Below are positions 43,122-53,715 of a stretch of DNA of 64,000 bases, piece after piece. Numbering within the stretch: position 1 is the stretch's first letter; every line of letters begins with the position of its first letter. Source of the stretch: Argyresthia goedartella (Eukaryota > Arthropoda > Insecta > Lepidoptera > Argyresthiidae); the NCBI GenBank assembly GCA_949825045.1, contig OX463818.1, positions 30,086,906-30,150,905 on the forward strand, read 5' to 3'. Under the pieces are notes generated by a model. That model saw nothing but the letters and a program-made list of their open reading frames with translations. It ran no database searches and had not been told where the DNA came from. The position numbers and the translations under genes are program-made.

Positions 43122-44284
43122 AACGCGCTCGAGCACTCGATCAGCGGGTGCGGCCCCAAACAACCGAAACACAATCGGTGGCGGAAGACTACCTTCCTGC
43201 GGGCAGCTACCCCGAGCGCCTTAAAGTTGGCGCAACTGGTCACCTCATGACCGGCACTGTCGCAGTGCACACAGCCGTCACCCGACGGCGCGGCATTCAA
43301 AACGCCAAATTGTTTTGAACGCCCACCCCCCCGTGGGGGTGGGGGGCGCGGCCCCGCCCGCATCCGCGCGGGTTGGCGCTGCACACTGGCCTCCGTATCC
43401 AATGTGTCGCATCGCCTGCATTCACCCTCCAAAAAATCCTTTAATTGGACGAGTGTGGGCAGTTCCGAGCTACTGCCCCCATGCAGCTGTTCAAACCGAC
43501 TTTGAACAGCTGCAGGCAACCGTGACAAAACCATATACAACACGATATATGACCATTGGTCTACCGGCAGACCAAGGTTCTGAACGGCCTTAGTGGCCAC
43601 CAGCACAGGGTTGAGCACCTGTACCCGGATGTCAACATCCCGGGTTACTCTTGGGATGCTAAACAGCTTCCCCAGCTGCGCATCAACCAACCGCCGTTTG
43701 TGTTGGTAGCGGTCAAACAATATGGACCGGGCTATCTGGTAATTGCCTGCCGTGACCGTTAGGTGACCGACCAACTCCTTCGGTTCACCCCGCAGTGCCA
43801 TCAATAGTTGGGCCAACTTGTAGGCGTTGTCCAGGTCGTCCCGACCGTGGACCAAACTATCGAACAAATTGATGAATTCCGGCCACTCATCAATTGCCCC
43901 ACCGAAGGCCGGAATCTCCAGGTGTGGCAGCCGTCCAACAACACCCTTAGGGGGCGGGTCTCCGCTACCCTCCCCGCGGTCATTTCGACGCGACCGCTTA
44001 ATTTTTTCCGCGCGACGCTCGATTTCGCCCAAGCACTCCATCGCTTGGTCAGCATCCGCGCAGAGCTGCTTCACTGCAGCCACCGAGGCCTCATCCGTAA
44101 GCCCGAGGGCTTCAGCCTCCGCAGCCAGCCGCCACACCTTCCCGACGCGTGTCATTGCGTCCTCCACACGCTTGAGCAGGACATCGTCCATGTCAGGTCG
44201 CTCCACATACTTGTGAGTATGGGCGAGCCATCTCATCTCCTCACGGACACCATACCGCAGTACCATCAAGGGCGAAGGTGCCAT
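42899..44284 (-). CDS. BEL-1 Gag
   Basis: 461-residue open frame, start MAPSPLMVLRYGVREEMRWL. Helical N-terminus with charged coils (VEDAMTRVGKVWRLAAEAEA; ERRAEKIKRSRRND). A capsid-like BEL Gag core follows: RLPHLEIPAFGGAIDEWPEF, INLFDSLVHGRDDLDNAYKL, LLMALRGEPKELVGHLTV, LFDRYQHKRRLVDAQLGKLF. Three Cys/His clusters come next: CVHCDSAGHEVTSC, CFGCLGPHPLIEC and CECCGGKHHIVLC, then a Pro/Gly/Arg tail. This capsid plus multi-knuckle layout is typical of BEL/Pao Gag (virus-like particle assembly and RNA binding). The reading frame is intact, but its C-terminal tail lies in the duplicated region, so the end may be altered. Its GC content is much higher than the flanking genome. Confidence 0.88.
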   Translation of the reverse strand: MAPSPLMVLRYGVREEMRWLAHTHKYVERPDMDDVLLKRVEDAMTRVGKVWRLAAEAEALGLTDEASVAAVKQLCADADQAMECLGEIERRAEKIKRSRRNDRGEGSGDPPPKGVVGRLPHLEIPAFGGAIDEWPEFINLFDSLVHGRDDLDNAYKLAQLLMALRGEPKELVGHLTVTAGNYQIARSILFDRYQHKRRLVDAQLGKLFSIPRVTRDVDIRVQVLNPVLVATKAVQNLGLPVDQWSYIVLYMVLSRLPAAVQSRFEQLHGGSSSELPTLVQLKDFLEGECRRCDTLDTEASVQRQPARMRAGPRPPPPRGGGRSKQFGVLNAAPSGDGCVHCDSAGHEVTSCANFKALGVAARRKVVFRHRLCFGCLGPHPLIECSSAFPCECCGGKHHIVLCLNRSGPSDGHQGRTQVGRSQGPSRAGPSPPPGNGSHQRGDWGTRGRDPPPPRGRGQRGG

Positions 44285-45094
44285 GGTTACCGATTCAATT
44301 GTTTCTGGTCCTATGCTTCACTACCGAACTAAGCACAGCCAGAGACCAGCACTTGCCCGTCAGCGCTGGGCACAGAAATTAAAACTAAGTTGTAAAAACC
44401 AAGGCAACCACTAAAACAATTAAATCCTAAACAATATTTAATATGGTCGCCCTTTGGACATAAACCTTATAAATATACACTCTAAATCAATTAGAGAATG
44501 CCACCATAAAACACAATACAAAAATAACCCACAAAACTTGATTTTGAAAACAATACAAAATAATAAGTGGTGGGCTCCGAGACTATAAACCTAAACAATA
44601 TAGCACCCTAAACCACACTGGATTCCGAAATCCAAGCTATTTTTAATATAATGAAGGTAGCTGTGACCTTCTAGAAGTGGTTCCTCCGATATGACCCACA
44701 CTTCTACTGAGGTCAGCAAAATCAGCTTAATACCCCTTAAATAGCCTGACCCTGCTCTGTAAACCGAAATAACACTGCAGTACTATAGAACCCGACGTTC
44801 TACCGCAAGTAATACAATCTAGTTACTTCGCAGAATGACTGTTCAATCTTTTATGCGCACAAACAGTAGTTTCCGACTACAAATTTATAATAATTGTTAA
44901 CTAAATTGACACTTATACTTTCACTAACCGAAAATGAACTTTAATTGTGGTATACCGACCACAGACTCATTGCCGACTTGCCGGCCAATCTGAGATATTC
45001 TTTTCTTCCAACTACAATGTGGCAAAAAAAAACAACCCTACAACCATCCGTGAATCGGTGATTTCCCACTAGGAAACCGCGCCTGCTACCAAAA
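44285..45094 (-). other. BEL-1 untranslated leader
   Basis: Between the 5' LTR and the Gag start on the minus strand. It begins TTTTGGTAGCAGGCGCGG directly at the LTR, the primer-binding-site position, and the same GGTAGCAG phrase follows the 5' LTR of BEL-2. I cannot name the tRNA. No ORF of note. Confidence 0.7.
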
Positions 45095-45653
45095 TGATTA
45101 ATTCCACGCCTCAACCGAACGGCGTGGAATCTTGAGGGGCTGGGTTTTTGCCAGCACGGGAGAGAAAATCTTGATTGTTACTTTACCTTGCCGTCGTAGA
45201 CCGGAAATCGAAAGCTCGATTCGAGGCAGGAATACGGGATAGGAGCACCAGTTTGGGTAGGATAGGGACTGAATCTCACTATTCGCTGCCCGACGCTGTC
45301 GCCGGATTGCTGCCTGCCGACACGAGGAGTCGCCGTCCGATACGACGATGTCCAATCACAACAGGGATCACTCAACCGCTGACGCGAATCTACTTATTTC
45401 CCGACGATGTTGATAATTAACACTCCGACCAGGCTCGACACCTGTATTAGACAATTGTTACCGAAATACAATCAATGGCCCAACGCCTGAGCAGACATGT
45501 TTTTTCTCCCGACAAGAAAAGATAACCTCTAATTTTTCATCTCGTTGGTACGAGTGACAGCTGCGGTTCCGTTTCCGCTAGTGATGTCCCGATTACTCGC
45601 GGTCGATCCGCGCAACAAAAAACCGCTGCGTTCCGAAGCATAAATATTAAAGA
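45095..45653 (-). repeat. BEL-1 5' LTR
   Basis: 559 bp, minus strand, ending GGAATTAATCA next to the leader. Its outer end reads AGA where the other LTR has ACA, a likely point change after insertion, because the AACTA duplication follows immediately. Confidence 0.95.
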
Positions 45654-45658
45654 AACTA

Positions 45659-48620
45659 TGTGTTCATTATTACGCTTTTGGCGTTATCTTTCACCTGTTT
45701 TGGGGCCATCCTCCTCCAACACATTCCCATATACAATCTACGTGACTGCAATATTTAAGACTGCTTTAGATCTGGAATTAGCCAACTGATTACATCAGCA
45801 CCTAGAGACAGTCTGAATCTTCTCAAATCCCTCTCGAGTTTCCCTGCCAATCAACTACATATAGACTATTTAAGATATATTTTTATATGATTTGATATTG
45901 TGATTTCTCTCATCCATCAGTCCAATATGTTTGGTGACCGGTTACGGGATGTTTTTATTTGAGAGACACGTCTCTTAAGTATTATTCCGTGATCATGTGG
46001 GTATTCATCCAAATATTTTATATATAAATTAGTTTTAAGACATGTAAATTCATCGTAACTACTTAGGTCACTAGATTGATAATGTAGCTTGTGTGTAGGT
46101 TTGATTCTAACGGATTTCAGGCCATCCACAGGCATTCTACAGCGAAGTTAACTTCTTTCTAAACAGGGGCGATAAGCGTCCCTGAATGCTGCGACCAGGG
46201 TCTTTACTTCAATGTCAAATCAATCCGAATTGTACAAATCCATCTTTTAATCGGGGTATGCGAGTAGTTCTCTAGCCCATGAGTAAGAAAAAGTCTAGGC
46301 ACTATGTGCTTACGACAAAAGGATGAACCAGATAGTACTCAAAGCAGTGACAGTCTTTGGAAAATGGACAGCACAAGTTCCTCCGCCGTAACAACGCAGT
46401 AAGAATGGTCGATCTTCTGAATCGGAGGCGTTTCAGAAGGGGAGAATGACTGCTAATAAACCTTAGGCCGTGTAGAATCCAGCAGAGTGTTCTTAGAGTA
46501 ATGTCAGCTTCTTGTAGAGTAATTTTGTATGTATGTGTTTTGTGAATGACCAAGTAAACACGTCAATCTACATGCTACATGGATTTAGCATATGTTTGTC
46601 ATTTAATGTAAAGTTAGGTAGGCCAACCAACATGATAGACGGTCAAGAAAAGAAAGATCAAAAGATACTTATTTTGTTAGATAGTTTTATAAGTATTTAG
46701 GTATTTCAAGAGTGAGAAGGAAATAACGTAATTATTTGTAGTCATACAAATTTTAGATACTTGTTTTGTTACATAAACCTAAATAATTGTGTTTAGTCTC
46801 CCTACCTACATATTACGTAATTTAATCATTTAGCTAAAAGACAACAAGAATAAGATCAGAAAGGCCTGGTAATTTAAAAGTCTACGCAAAATGCATTTAA
46901 AGTAAATCACGAGGACGAATTAATTGAAGACTCATTAAATTGACGAATCCGAATACCGTAAAATAAAACCCGCGGCATGAACGCAAAAAAAAACTTAAAA
47001 TTATAAGCCTTAGAACTATAAATAATATTTCTCGTCGATGACTTGCGCATGATGATCCTCTCCCCCTTCGGCAGCCGGAAGTCTAGGACCTAGGACGCTT
47101 AGGTCCCATCTCTAGGCCTCACCAACAGAAGCAGTAAGAGACAATTCTCATTTCAACGCATACTTAACCAACAAATCACTAATGAATCACTATACACAAT
47201 CACGCCTCAGTGTTTCTCTAAAGGTCTATAAAAGTTTCAGTCCGAGACAACTCTTTATATGAACGTAATTGTTCCTCAACACGAATGACGTCAGAAATAC
47301 AAATACTGTTATACCCGCACTTGTAATAACAACACGAAATATAATCGAAAGACTATACAGTGATCCTAGAATGAACGCGTGACTCTAATTCTAGTATTTA
47401 CACTCCTGGATTGGTCTTGAACCTGTCTAAATTCTCACGTCAGTTCCCACGTATTGACTGATATTGACTGTCCCCACAACCCCCTGTCAAACAGTTTTAT
47501 TACAAGCCCCGAACCCGAGCCAATGCCCAGCATTCCATTCCCAAACTTTCAGACTAACGCTGAAAAAATCTAGGCGACAATTTACGGTTTGTTTACTCAA
47601 AATAAGAACAAAAACTAGCCACTTAACCAAACGTTTCTCAAACCTAATCAGTTATCAAATAACTGTCAACTAATAAACGAGAATACGAATTGCCTTTATT
47701 ATTTCAAATCATCACAAAATATAAATATATATATATATGACGGGGAAGGTGGTATTTCATTGTCATCTGCCATAGTTAGGTATTGTGTGTGGGCGGTCTA
47801 CGGGTAATGTCGGATCAATCAAACGTGGAGGTAGTTTAAAGTAACGATGGTATAATTCTTCTTAACAATAATTGGATCACTTGCTTAGTAAAATTAATCA
47901 ACTGTAGCACTAGGTAGGTAATCAAACGGAACGCGAGACAGTTTCTAGGTTCGCTTGCACTTCGACCACGGTTCACAGAGAGAATGTGCCTCCGCGTCGT
48001 CGACCGGTGGCACGTAACTTAGACTCCGTCGAGCGCCGCGAGGTGGCGCTGGCGTTCCGATGAACTGAAGTCAATTCATTTCCTCATTTTGCTGACACGG
48101 CCATCCTGCTAGCACACGTCCTCGTGGGTTAACCTGTAACCGGAGACGAAACAACGAAATGCTTTCGTTCGACTCTACCAGCAATAATCTCAATCTGTCA
48201 TCCAAGTAGGCTACATTTAGAACATTGATACTCAATATTTCATCCATTTCTCTACTTTACTCTATGTTAAATCATAATCTCACAGCTCAGATCACAGATT
48301 TTTTTGATTTATTACACAATCAAAGTATTTACAAAGTTTACAAAAGATTTCATCAAATTCTAAATTAAAAGAAATATCAAAAAACCAGAGCCAGCCTTGT
48401 ACCAGAGACAACAGTCATTTAACAGACACTAAATATCATATTATTTACAAACATAGCCAACAGAACTTGTCAAGTATGCCACACTCTATAGCCACGGCTT
48501 CCATGGCCGACCAGCTGATCATCAGCTACCACACATCACACGCGTGCATCACCCACTGACTACACACGATACGGTCACATCGGACCACGGCCTCCGCCAG
48601 AGCTAAACGCGCACCGCGCA
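45659..48620. other. Spacer between BEL-1 and Gypsy H
   Basis: Nearly 3 kb without a frame I can recognise. Frames at 45,917-46,135 and 46,302-46,553 (minus) and 47,464-47,673 (plus) have no family-like motif. Minor features: TATAAAAG at about 47,228, a short TA run at 47,726-47,738, and a GC-richer stretch at 47,940-48,060. The first part of 48,300-48,640 may be decayed Gypsy H sequence. Confidence 0.45.
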
Positions 48621-48689
48621 CCCACGGACTACTTGAGTTGCCCCAAGAGACACCAATTTCTACCGGGCTACGACTACGTAATAGCTACT

Positions 48690-49266
48690 GTATAGTCGAC
48701 TTCAATACGGCCTATAGAGTGCTTACTGTTGTTCACGCTCTTGCTCATCAACACAATCAACAGGTAGCAGGTAAGAAAGTTTTTACCCACATAGACGCCA
48801 ATAAGGCCATTTCACAACATTCCTGTAAATCCTTCAGATATTGAGAAAACAGCCATAATAACTCCGTTTGGGCTTTTCGAATTTCCCCGCGTGACCTTTG
48901 ATTTTTGTAATGCTGCACAAACCTATCAAATATTTATGAATGATATTGTTTTAAAGGACTTAGAGCAAGTTACATGTGTGGCAGAGGGGAGCACAGGTTG
49001 CGAGAAGTCACAGCTATTTTGCTACATAGATGTCATAGTAGCTAGTCATTGCGAAGTCTGTCACAAAAAACATTTAGATGCCTTACTTAGGCACTACGAA
49101 CAAAACGGGCTCACGATCAATATGGACAAGTGCCAGTTTGCCAAGGATAAGGTAGTGTCCTAGGTTATTAGGTAACATTCGAGGGAATCAGACCCCTCGA
49201 TGAAAAAGTGGAAGCGATCAAAAATTTTCCCCACCCGGTGACCGTAGAACAGTTGAGTCGATTTTA
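48690..49266 (+). pseudogene. Gypsy H reverse transcriptase remnant
   Basis: AGKKVFTHIDANKA (motif A), then after a frameshift near 48,840 IEKTAIITPFGLFEFPRVTF, NAAQTYQIFMNDIVLKDLE, an atypical stretch of about 17 residues, QLFCYIDVIVASHCEVCHKK (motif C: YIDD has become YIDV, so a catalytic Asp is lost), RHYEQNGLTINMDKCQFAKD, then a stop and shift into the thumb (GIRPLDEKVEAIKNFPHPVT). Upstream fingers are unrecognisable. Confidence 0.75.
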
Positions 49267-49269
49267 GGT

Positions 49270-49782
49270 ATGATCAATTTTTACAGGTCACATCTGCCCA
49301 AGGCCGTCGAACAACAACAGGAACTCCTAAAATTCCTACATAATGCGAGGAAGCGGGATAAGACGAAGATTACATGGACCGACGCGGCATGTGAAGCACT
49401 CGAGCGGTGCAGGATGAGTCTTGAAAAAGCCGTAACCCTTGTACACCCCTTAGATAACGTGCCCCTGGCACTACTGACGGATGCATCGGACTCGTGCCTT
49501 AGAGCAGTACTCCAGCAATGGAACGGTAACTCATGGAGACCTTTAGGTTTTTATTCGAAGAAACTCTCGGATACTCAGGCAAAGCATAGTACCTACGACA
49601 GGGAACTTCTAGCCATCTATATGGCAATCCAACATAATATGAATACGGTAGAGGGACGACCGCTAATGATATTCACGGATCATAAGCCATTAACCTTTGC
49701 ATTCAGTAAGACAGATAGCAACAAAGAGGTAGCGAGGAGAGTTAGGCAGATGTCGTTCATTAGCGAATTCACCAGACGATGA
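49270..49782 (+). pseudogene. Gypsy H RT end and RNase H
   Basis: INFYRSHLPKAVEQQQELLK, KITWTDAACEALERCRMSLE, LALLTDASDSCLRAVLQQWN (catalytic Asp present; usual Gly is Arg), LGFYSKKLSDTQAKHSTYDR, ELLAIYMAIQHNMNTVEGRP (catalytic Glu), LMIFTDHKPLTFAFSKTDSN (catalytic Asp), VRQMSFISEFT. It ends at a TGA at 49,780-49,782. The linker that normally leads to integrase (I-G-N-VADALSR) is deleted. Confidence 0.85.
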
Positions 49783-49859
49783 AATTACATTACTGATAAG
49801 CAGTTCGCGTGCTACAAGTTTCGAAATTAAACAATGTAACATACATAACACGGATAAAA

Positions 49860-51104
49860 AAAATATGTGCGAAGTATCCACTCAAAATATTCGGCCTTAT
49901 ATTCCAGGAAACATGAGACGTTAAGTTTTCGATGCAATCCACGGCACCAGCCTACCAGGAATACGTACGACTAGGAAAATGATAGCTAAGAGTTATTTCT
50001 GGCCAGGATTAAACAAGGATGTAGGCACTTGGGTCAAAAATTGTATCGCCTGCCAAAGAGCAAAAATATTACGGCATTCTATTTCCGGTGTAGATCAATT
50101 TGAAACATGCGAGAGATTCGAGCATATACATGTAGATCTGGTGGGGCCGCTCCCGACTACCCGGGAGGGGTATAGATATTTAGTTACAGTGATTGACCAA
50201 TTTACTAGATGGCCGGAGGCTTTTCCAGTAGAAACGATGACAGCGGAAGTAGTGGCCAGAATGCTGTATGAAGGCTGGATATGCAGATTTAGAAATTGTG
50301 CCAAAATTACGACTGACCAGGGCCGCAAATATGAAAGCAAGTTATTTAACCAATTAATGCGTATGGTAGGTACCCGTAGGATAAGAACCACCCCGTATGA
50401 TCCCCAAAGTAACGGCATGGTAGAGCGGTATCACCGCAGTCTAAAGGCAGCCCTAATGGCGAAACTATCGAATACCTTATGGGCAGATGAGTTGCCAACA
50501 GTTTTGTTAGGTTTAAGGCAGCAATTCGCAGTGACTCGGGCTTAAGTCCAGCAGAGTTAGTGTACGGTCAGACGATTAGGTTACCGGGAGAATTTTATAC
50601 CCGAGGCCCCAAAGAGCGATTAGACCAACATGAATATATAGATAAGTTACGTCAAATCATTAGGCAGACTAGACCAGCTCCAAAATACCATTCCAATTCA
50701 AAGAACATGTTTGTGCACCCAGACCTTGAGACATGTACGCACATATTTATCAGGAATGATGCCGTACGCAAGCCTTTACAGCCACCATACGACCATTCAA
50801 GGTTATTCGGAAGTCAGATAAATATTTCACAGTACAACTAGCTAATAGACAGACACAGGTTTCAATTGACAGACTCTAACCAGCGTATTTACTTAACGAG
50901 GCCGACATTAATGAGGCCGCTAGGTGTGTGCCGTCAACAAATCAGGGACAGAGTAGCGAACTATACCCCAGAATTTTCGACGCGGCCGGTTGCCTACAGA
51001 ACCCCACGCCGCCGCCGCCGTCGCTGCCGTCACCACCCGCAAAGGTCGTGGAACGGCGCTCCTGCGCCGGCAGAATTATAAAACTCCATGTCCAATTTAT
51101 GTAA
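49860..51104 (+). pseudogene. Gypsy H integrase and pol C-terminal tail
   Basis: Zinc-finger relic: VFDAIHGTSLPG (second His replaced by Leu) with KNCIACQRAK. Core: HIHVDLVGPLPTTREGYRYL (first Asp), KITTDQGRKYESKLFNQLMR (second Asp), DPQSNGMVERYHRSLKAALM (Glu). A frameshift near 50,520 leads to LSPAELVYGQTIRLPGEFYT, YIDKLRQIIRQTRPAPKYH, KPLQPPYD, KVIRKSDKYFTVQLANRQTQ, VSIDRL (stop after), then a Pro-rich and basic tail (PPPPSLPSPPAKVVERRSCA, GRIIKLHVQ) ending near 51,104. Catalytic DDE residues survive; the frame does not. Confidence 0.85.
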
Positions 51105-51313
51105 AGTAAGTACCTTCTTAGCTAAAGTATTTTAGTACAGCGCATTTCATAGCTAACTAGAACAACCGTTGCTAGTTTTTTATTTAGTAATCAATATTCG
51201 AATCTTATAAGCAGAGAACTACGTTAGATATAATTATTTTACTGTCAGATATATACAGATACACTTGGATAGAACCAGGGATAGTGTCCAAAATTGCTAT
51301 TTTCGCAAACATC

Positions 51314-51481
51314 ATGGGTAAAACGCAGAGCAAGAACGAGGAAATAATTATAGCGCAGAACGGAGCTAACAATGCGAGTCCGCGCCTTGCGGACATTGAA
51401 GATAGAGTCGACAATAACTATTTATCAACCATCGTGTTAATCGTTTGTGTGGTCATACTATACGTGTACGTAGCGTTTTAA
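51314..51481 (+). CDS. Small MG-start, single-pass membrane protein in Gypsy H env position
   Basis: ATG at 51,314 gives a 55-residue frame starting MGKTQSKNEEIIIAQNGANN. Gly2 with Ser6 and Lys7 fits an N-myristoylation signal. A short acidic linker (ADIEDRVDNN) leads to a C-terminal hydrophobic segment of about 17 residues (LSTIVLIVCVVILYVYVAF). After the TAA at 51,479 the same frame continues 23 codons with a Lys/Cys-rich stretch (CKKHTRKLFKKELVK) to TAG at 51,551, which looks like the original cytoplasmic tail cut off by the stop. The longer frame that starts at 51,284 uses a non-ATG start and is not preferred. Position between pol and 3' LTR is where env-like or accessory genes sit. I recall similar small MG-start frames in insect Gypsy elements, but no function is known to me. 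It may be a membrane-anchoring accessory protein. Confidence 0.6.
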   Translation: MGKTQSKNEEIIIAQNGANNASPRLADIEDRVDNNYLSTIVLIVCVVILYVYVAF

Positions 51482-52046
51482 CACTGCAAGAAACATACGA
51501 GAAAGTTATTTAAGAAAGAGTTGGTGAAGTCAAACCAAGACCAAAATTTTTAGTCAAAATCTTCGCGGATCCCGAACGAAACTTATACAGTGTCTGCTTA
51601 CGTATGCAAATGTCTTAGTGTATAGTGTTCTCTTTTGTTTGTTTATTTCTTGGTTGTGTATTATAAATGTATGAATCGGCGTTGTCACGACAATTGTTTG
51701 AAGGAGTTGAATTAGTTTATGGCAAGAAATGTTTCGTGATAACTACCACAGTCTTATCATAAATAAGTTTGTATTGAATTTAAAGTTGGACATCGAAACA
51801 CATGTTACCGCGATTGTCATTGCTTTGGTTTTACAAAAAGAAACCTTTTTTTTTTGTGTCACGAAATGTAGTTAAGAAATGTATTGTATATTGACTTATG
51901 TATTTGTATTAGTGTATCATATCAGTTCTCATAATCTCAGTTTGTATTCAAGTTGTTATTTATAGCTCAGGATGTAACAAGATAGGTTTGGCAGAAGTAA
52001 TAAAATAAATGCAGATAGGTACCTATTTCATTCTTGAAACGCAATT
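51482..52046 (+). other. Gypsy H 3' UTR up to the BEL-2 insertion
   Basis: AT-rich, no ORF beyond the 23-codon read-through of the small protein. It ends with CAATT (52,042-52,046), the target sequence duplicated by BEL-2. Confidence 0.65.
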
Positions 52047-52351
52047 TGTTTAATATTTATGCTTCGGAACGCACCTCCTTTTGTTGTGAAGCTTGAAGTG
52101 GTTTGGTCCCCAATTCGTCGCGTTCGGCAGCGACGGCGACAGCATCGGGCTACGACGAGTGTAAGATTCGACTCCTCTCCCCTCACCCCCCGTGTGCTCC
52201 TTATCCCGTGTTCCTGCCTCGAATTGAGCTTTCGAATTCCGGTCCACGGCGTCAAAGGTCAGTACCACTTGTGATACTCCTGGTGAAAACCAGCCCTAAA
52301 CACAAGCCCTGGTGAAAAACGCCCGTTCGGTTGAGGCGTGGAATTTAATCA
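52047..52351 (+). repeat. BEL-2 5' LTR, internally deleted
   Basis: TGTTTAATATTTATGC ... GGAATTTAATCA, only 305 bp against about 560 for the other LTRs. The first 40 bp and the last 265 bp match the 3' LTR nearly perfectly; about 265 bp between them is missing (join at 52,086/52,087). The right end of the deletion coincides with the point where LINE E sits in the 3' LTR (60,719). Confidence 0.9.
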
Positions 52352-52372
52352 TTTGGTAGCAGAGCGTGGTTT

Positions 52373-52647
52373 GATTTGCCGTCCGAACTCCACGCTATCA
52401 CAGAGGCGGTGGGGAGCATGACCGTCTGTGGAGTGGCGGCACCCTGTAAGTGGGCGGCGTGTCCCTAGCGGGAACCTCCGCGGGATCCGAAACCGAGTTA
52501 CTCCAAGGCCGACGGAGGTCTCAGCGGGTTCGGATCCCGCGGAGGTTCCCGCTAGGGACACGCCGCCCACTTACAGGGTGCCGCCACTCCACAGACGGTC
52601 ATGCTCCCCACCACCTCTGAGATAGCGTGGAGTTCGGACGGCAAATC
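52373..52647. repeat. 119-bp inverted repeat (foldback) replacing BEL-2 gag
   Basis: 52,373-52,491 is the reverse complement of 52,529-52,647 with about 2 mismatches; the spacer is 37 bp. The right arm is native pol sequence (start of the protease region), continuous with 52,493 onward and matching BEL-1. The left arm is the inverted copy. It stands where leader and gag should be. Confidence 0.95.
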
Positions 52648-53715
52648 TTGTGTGGCACGAGCACTATTGGACTCGGGGGCCCAGGGGTGCTTAGTCTCGT
52701 GCAACCTTTTAAGACGGTTGGGCATTTCGGTAAGGGAGTATTCACATTCCATTCGGGGAATTGGGAACACGGAAGTCGGTTCCGTTAAGGGAGTATGTCG
52801 GATTACTCTCTCGTCACGGGTGGATTCATCGGTGAATCTGACGGTCACGGCATTAGTCATGCCTAATGTGATGGGCTCACACCCTCACGTACGGTTGTCG
52901 CTCTCGGTGCGACAGTTGGTCGCTGGGTTGTCACTGGCTGACCCGGACTTCGATATTCCGGGCCCAGTAGACATTTTATTGGGTGTCGATGCCTTGGGAT
53001 ACCTGTTAGTGCCAGGTGTCCACGTGTTGCAGGCGACTGGTCTGGTTTCGGTCAACACCAGACTGGGCCATGCGGTAATGGGTCCGGTCATGCCGGCTGC
53101 CCCACGCCTAGCGACTCATAGTCCCTTATTCGGTTCTGTACTCTCGGAGGTGATACAGAAGTTTTGGGAAGTGGAGGAACCACCTACGGTCCGCCGGTTG
53201 GACCCGGTTGAAGAAGAGTGTGAACAGTTTTATCGGAACAATACTGGTCGCCTTCGGTCAGGTCGATTTCTCACACGTCTTCCATTCCGGAGTAATCGCC
53301 CACCGCTGGGCAGTTCACACCATGCAGCCGAGACGCGGCTTCTGTCGATGGAACGACGCATGAAGCGTGATGGGATTTTCCGGCAGAAGTACGTCGACTT
53401 CATGCGGGAATACGAGTCGCTCGGCCACATGTCGGTTTCGGGTATCGACTGGAAGCGTGAAGATCACTGCTTCCTGCCTCATCACGCGGTCTTGAGGACC
53501 CCGGAGGGCAAAATACGGGTAGTGTTCGATGGATCGGCATCAACATCTAACGGCATGAACTCGAACCAGTGTTTGCATTCAGGGCCGAAGTTGAACCATG
53601 ACATCGCGGATGTTATCACACGGTTCCGTCGACACAATGTTGTGTTTGTAGCTGACATCCGGATGATGTTTAGGCAGACGGTCATTCCTGACGATAAATC
53701 GACGATAAATAAAAT
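52493..53715 (+). pseudogene. BEL-2 protease and truncated RT
   Basis: The frame (open 52,601-53,746) contains VARALLDSGAQGCLVSCNLL (Asp-Ser-Gly), SIRGIGNTEVGSVKGVC, GPVDILLGVDALGYLLVPG, then, without the stop seen in BEL-1, EEECEQFYRNNTGRLRSGRF and RT GKIRVVFDGSASTSNGMNSN, RHNVVFVADIRMMFRQTVI (motif A Asp). At 53,689 the sequence jumps about 380 bp relative to BEL-1, removing the YVDD box. The join carries filler with CGACGATAAAT repeated. RT is therefore dead. Confidence 0.9.

Larger units (their letters stand above)
38853..45653 (-). mobile_element. BEL-1: BEL/Pao LTR retrotransposon with intact borders
   Basis: 6.8 kb from LTR to LTR, flanked by the 5-bp direct repeat AACTA (38,848-38,852 and 45,654-45,658). 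Order on the minus strand: 5' LTR, leader with GGTAGCAGGCGCGG next to the LTR (primer-binding position), gag, gag-pol linker with a 471-bp tandem duplication, protease, RT, start of RNase H, then a large deletion that removes most of RNase H and the integrase core, the integrase C-terminus, and the 3' LTR. Two in-frame stops plus the deletion make it non-autonomous. Confidence 0.92.

Noticed and set aside
43315..44332. Several plus-strand frames of 70-174 residues opposite BEL-1 gag
   Set aside because: The GC-rich sense gene leaves long antisense frames; the sense strand has a complete Gag domain set.
47464..47673. 69-residue plus-strand frame possibly downstream of TATAAAAG at 47.23 kb
   Set aside because: No known motif and no supporting splice or polyadenylation pattern; a TATA-like octamer is expected by chance in AT-rich DNA.
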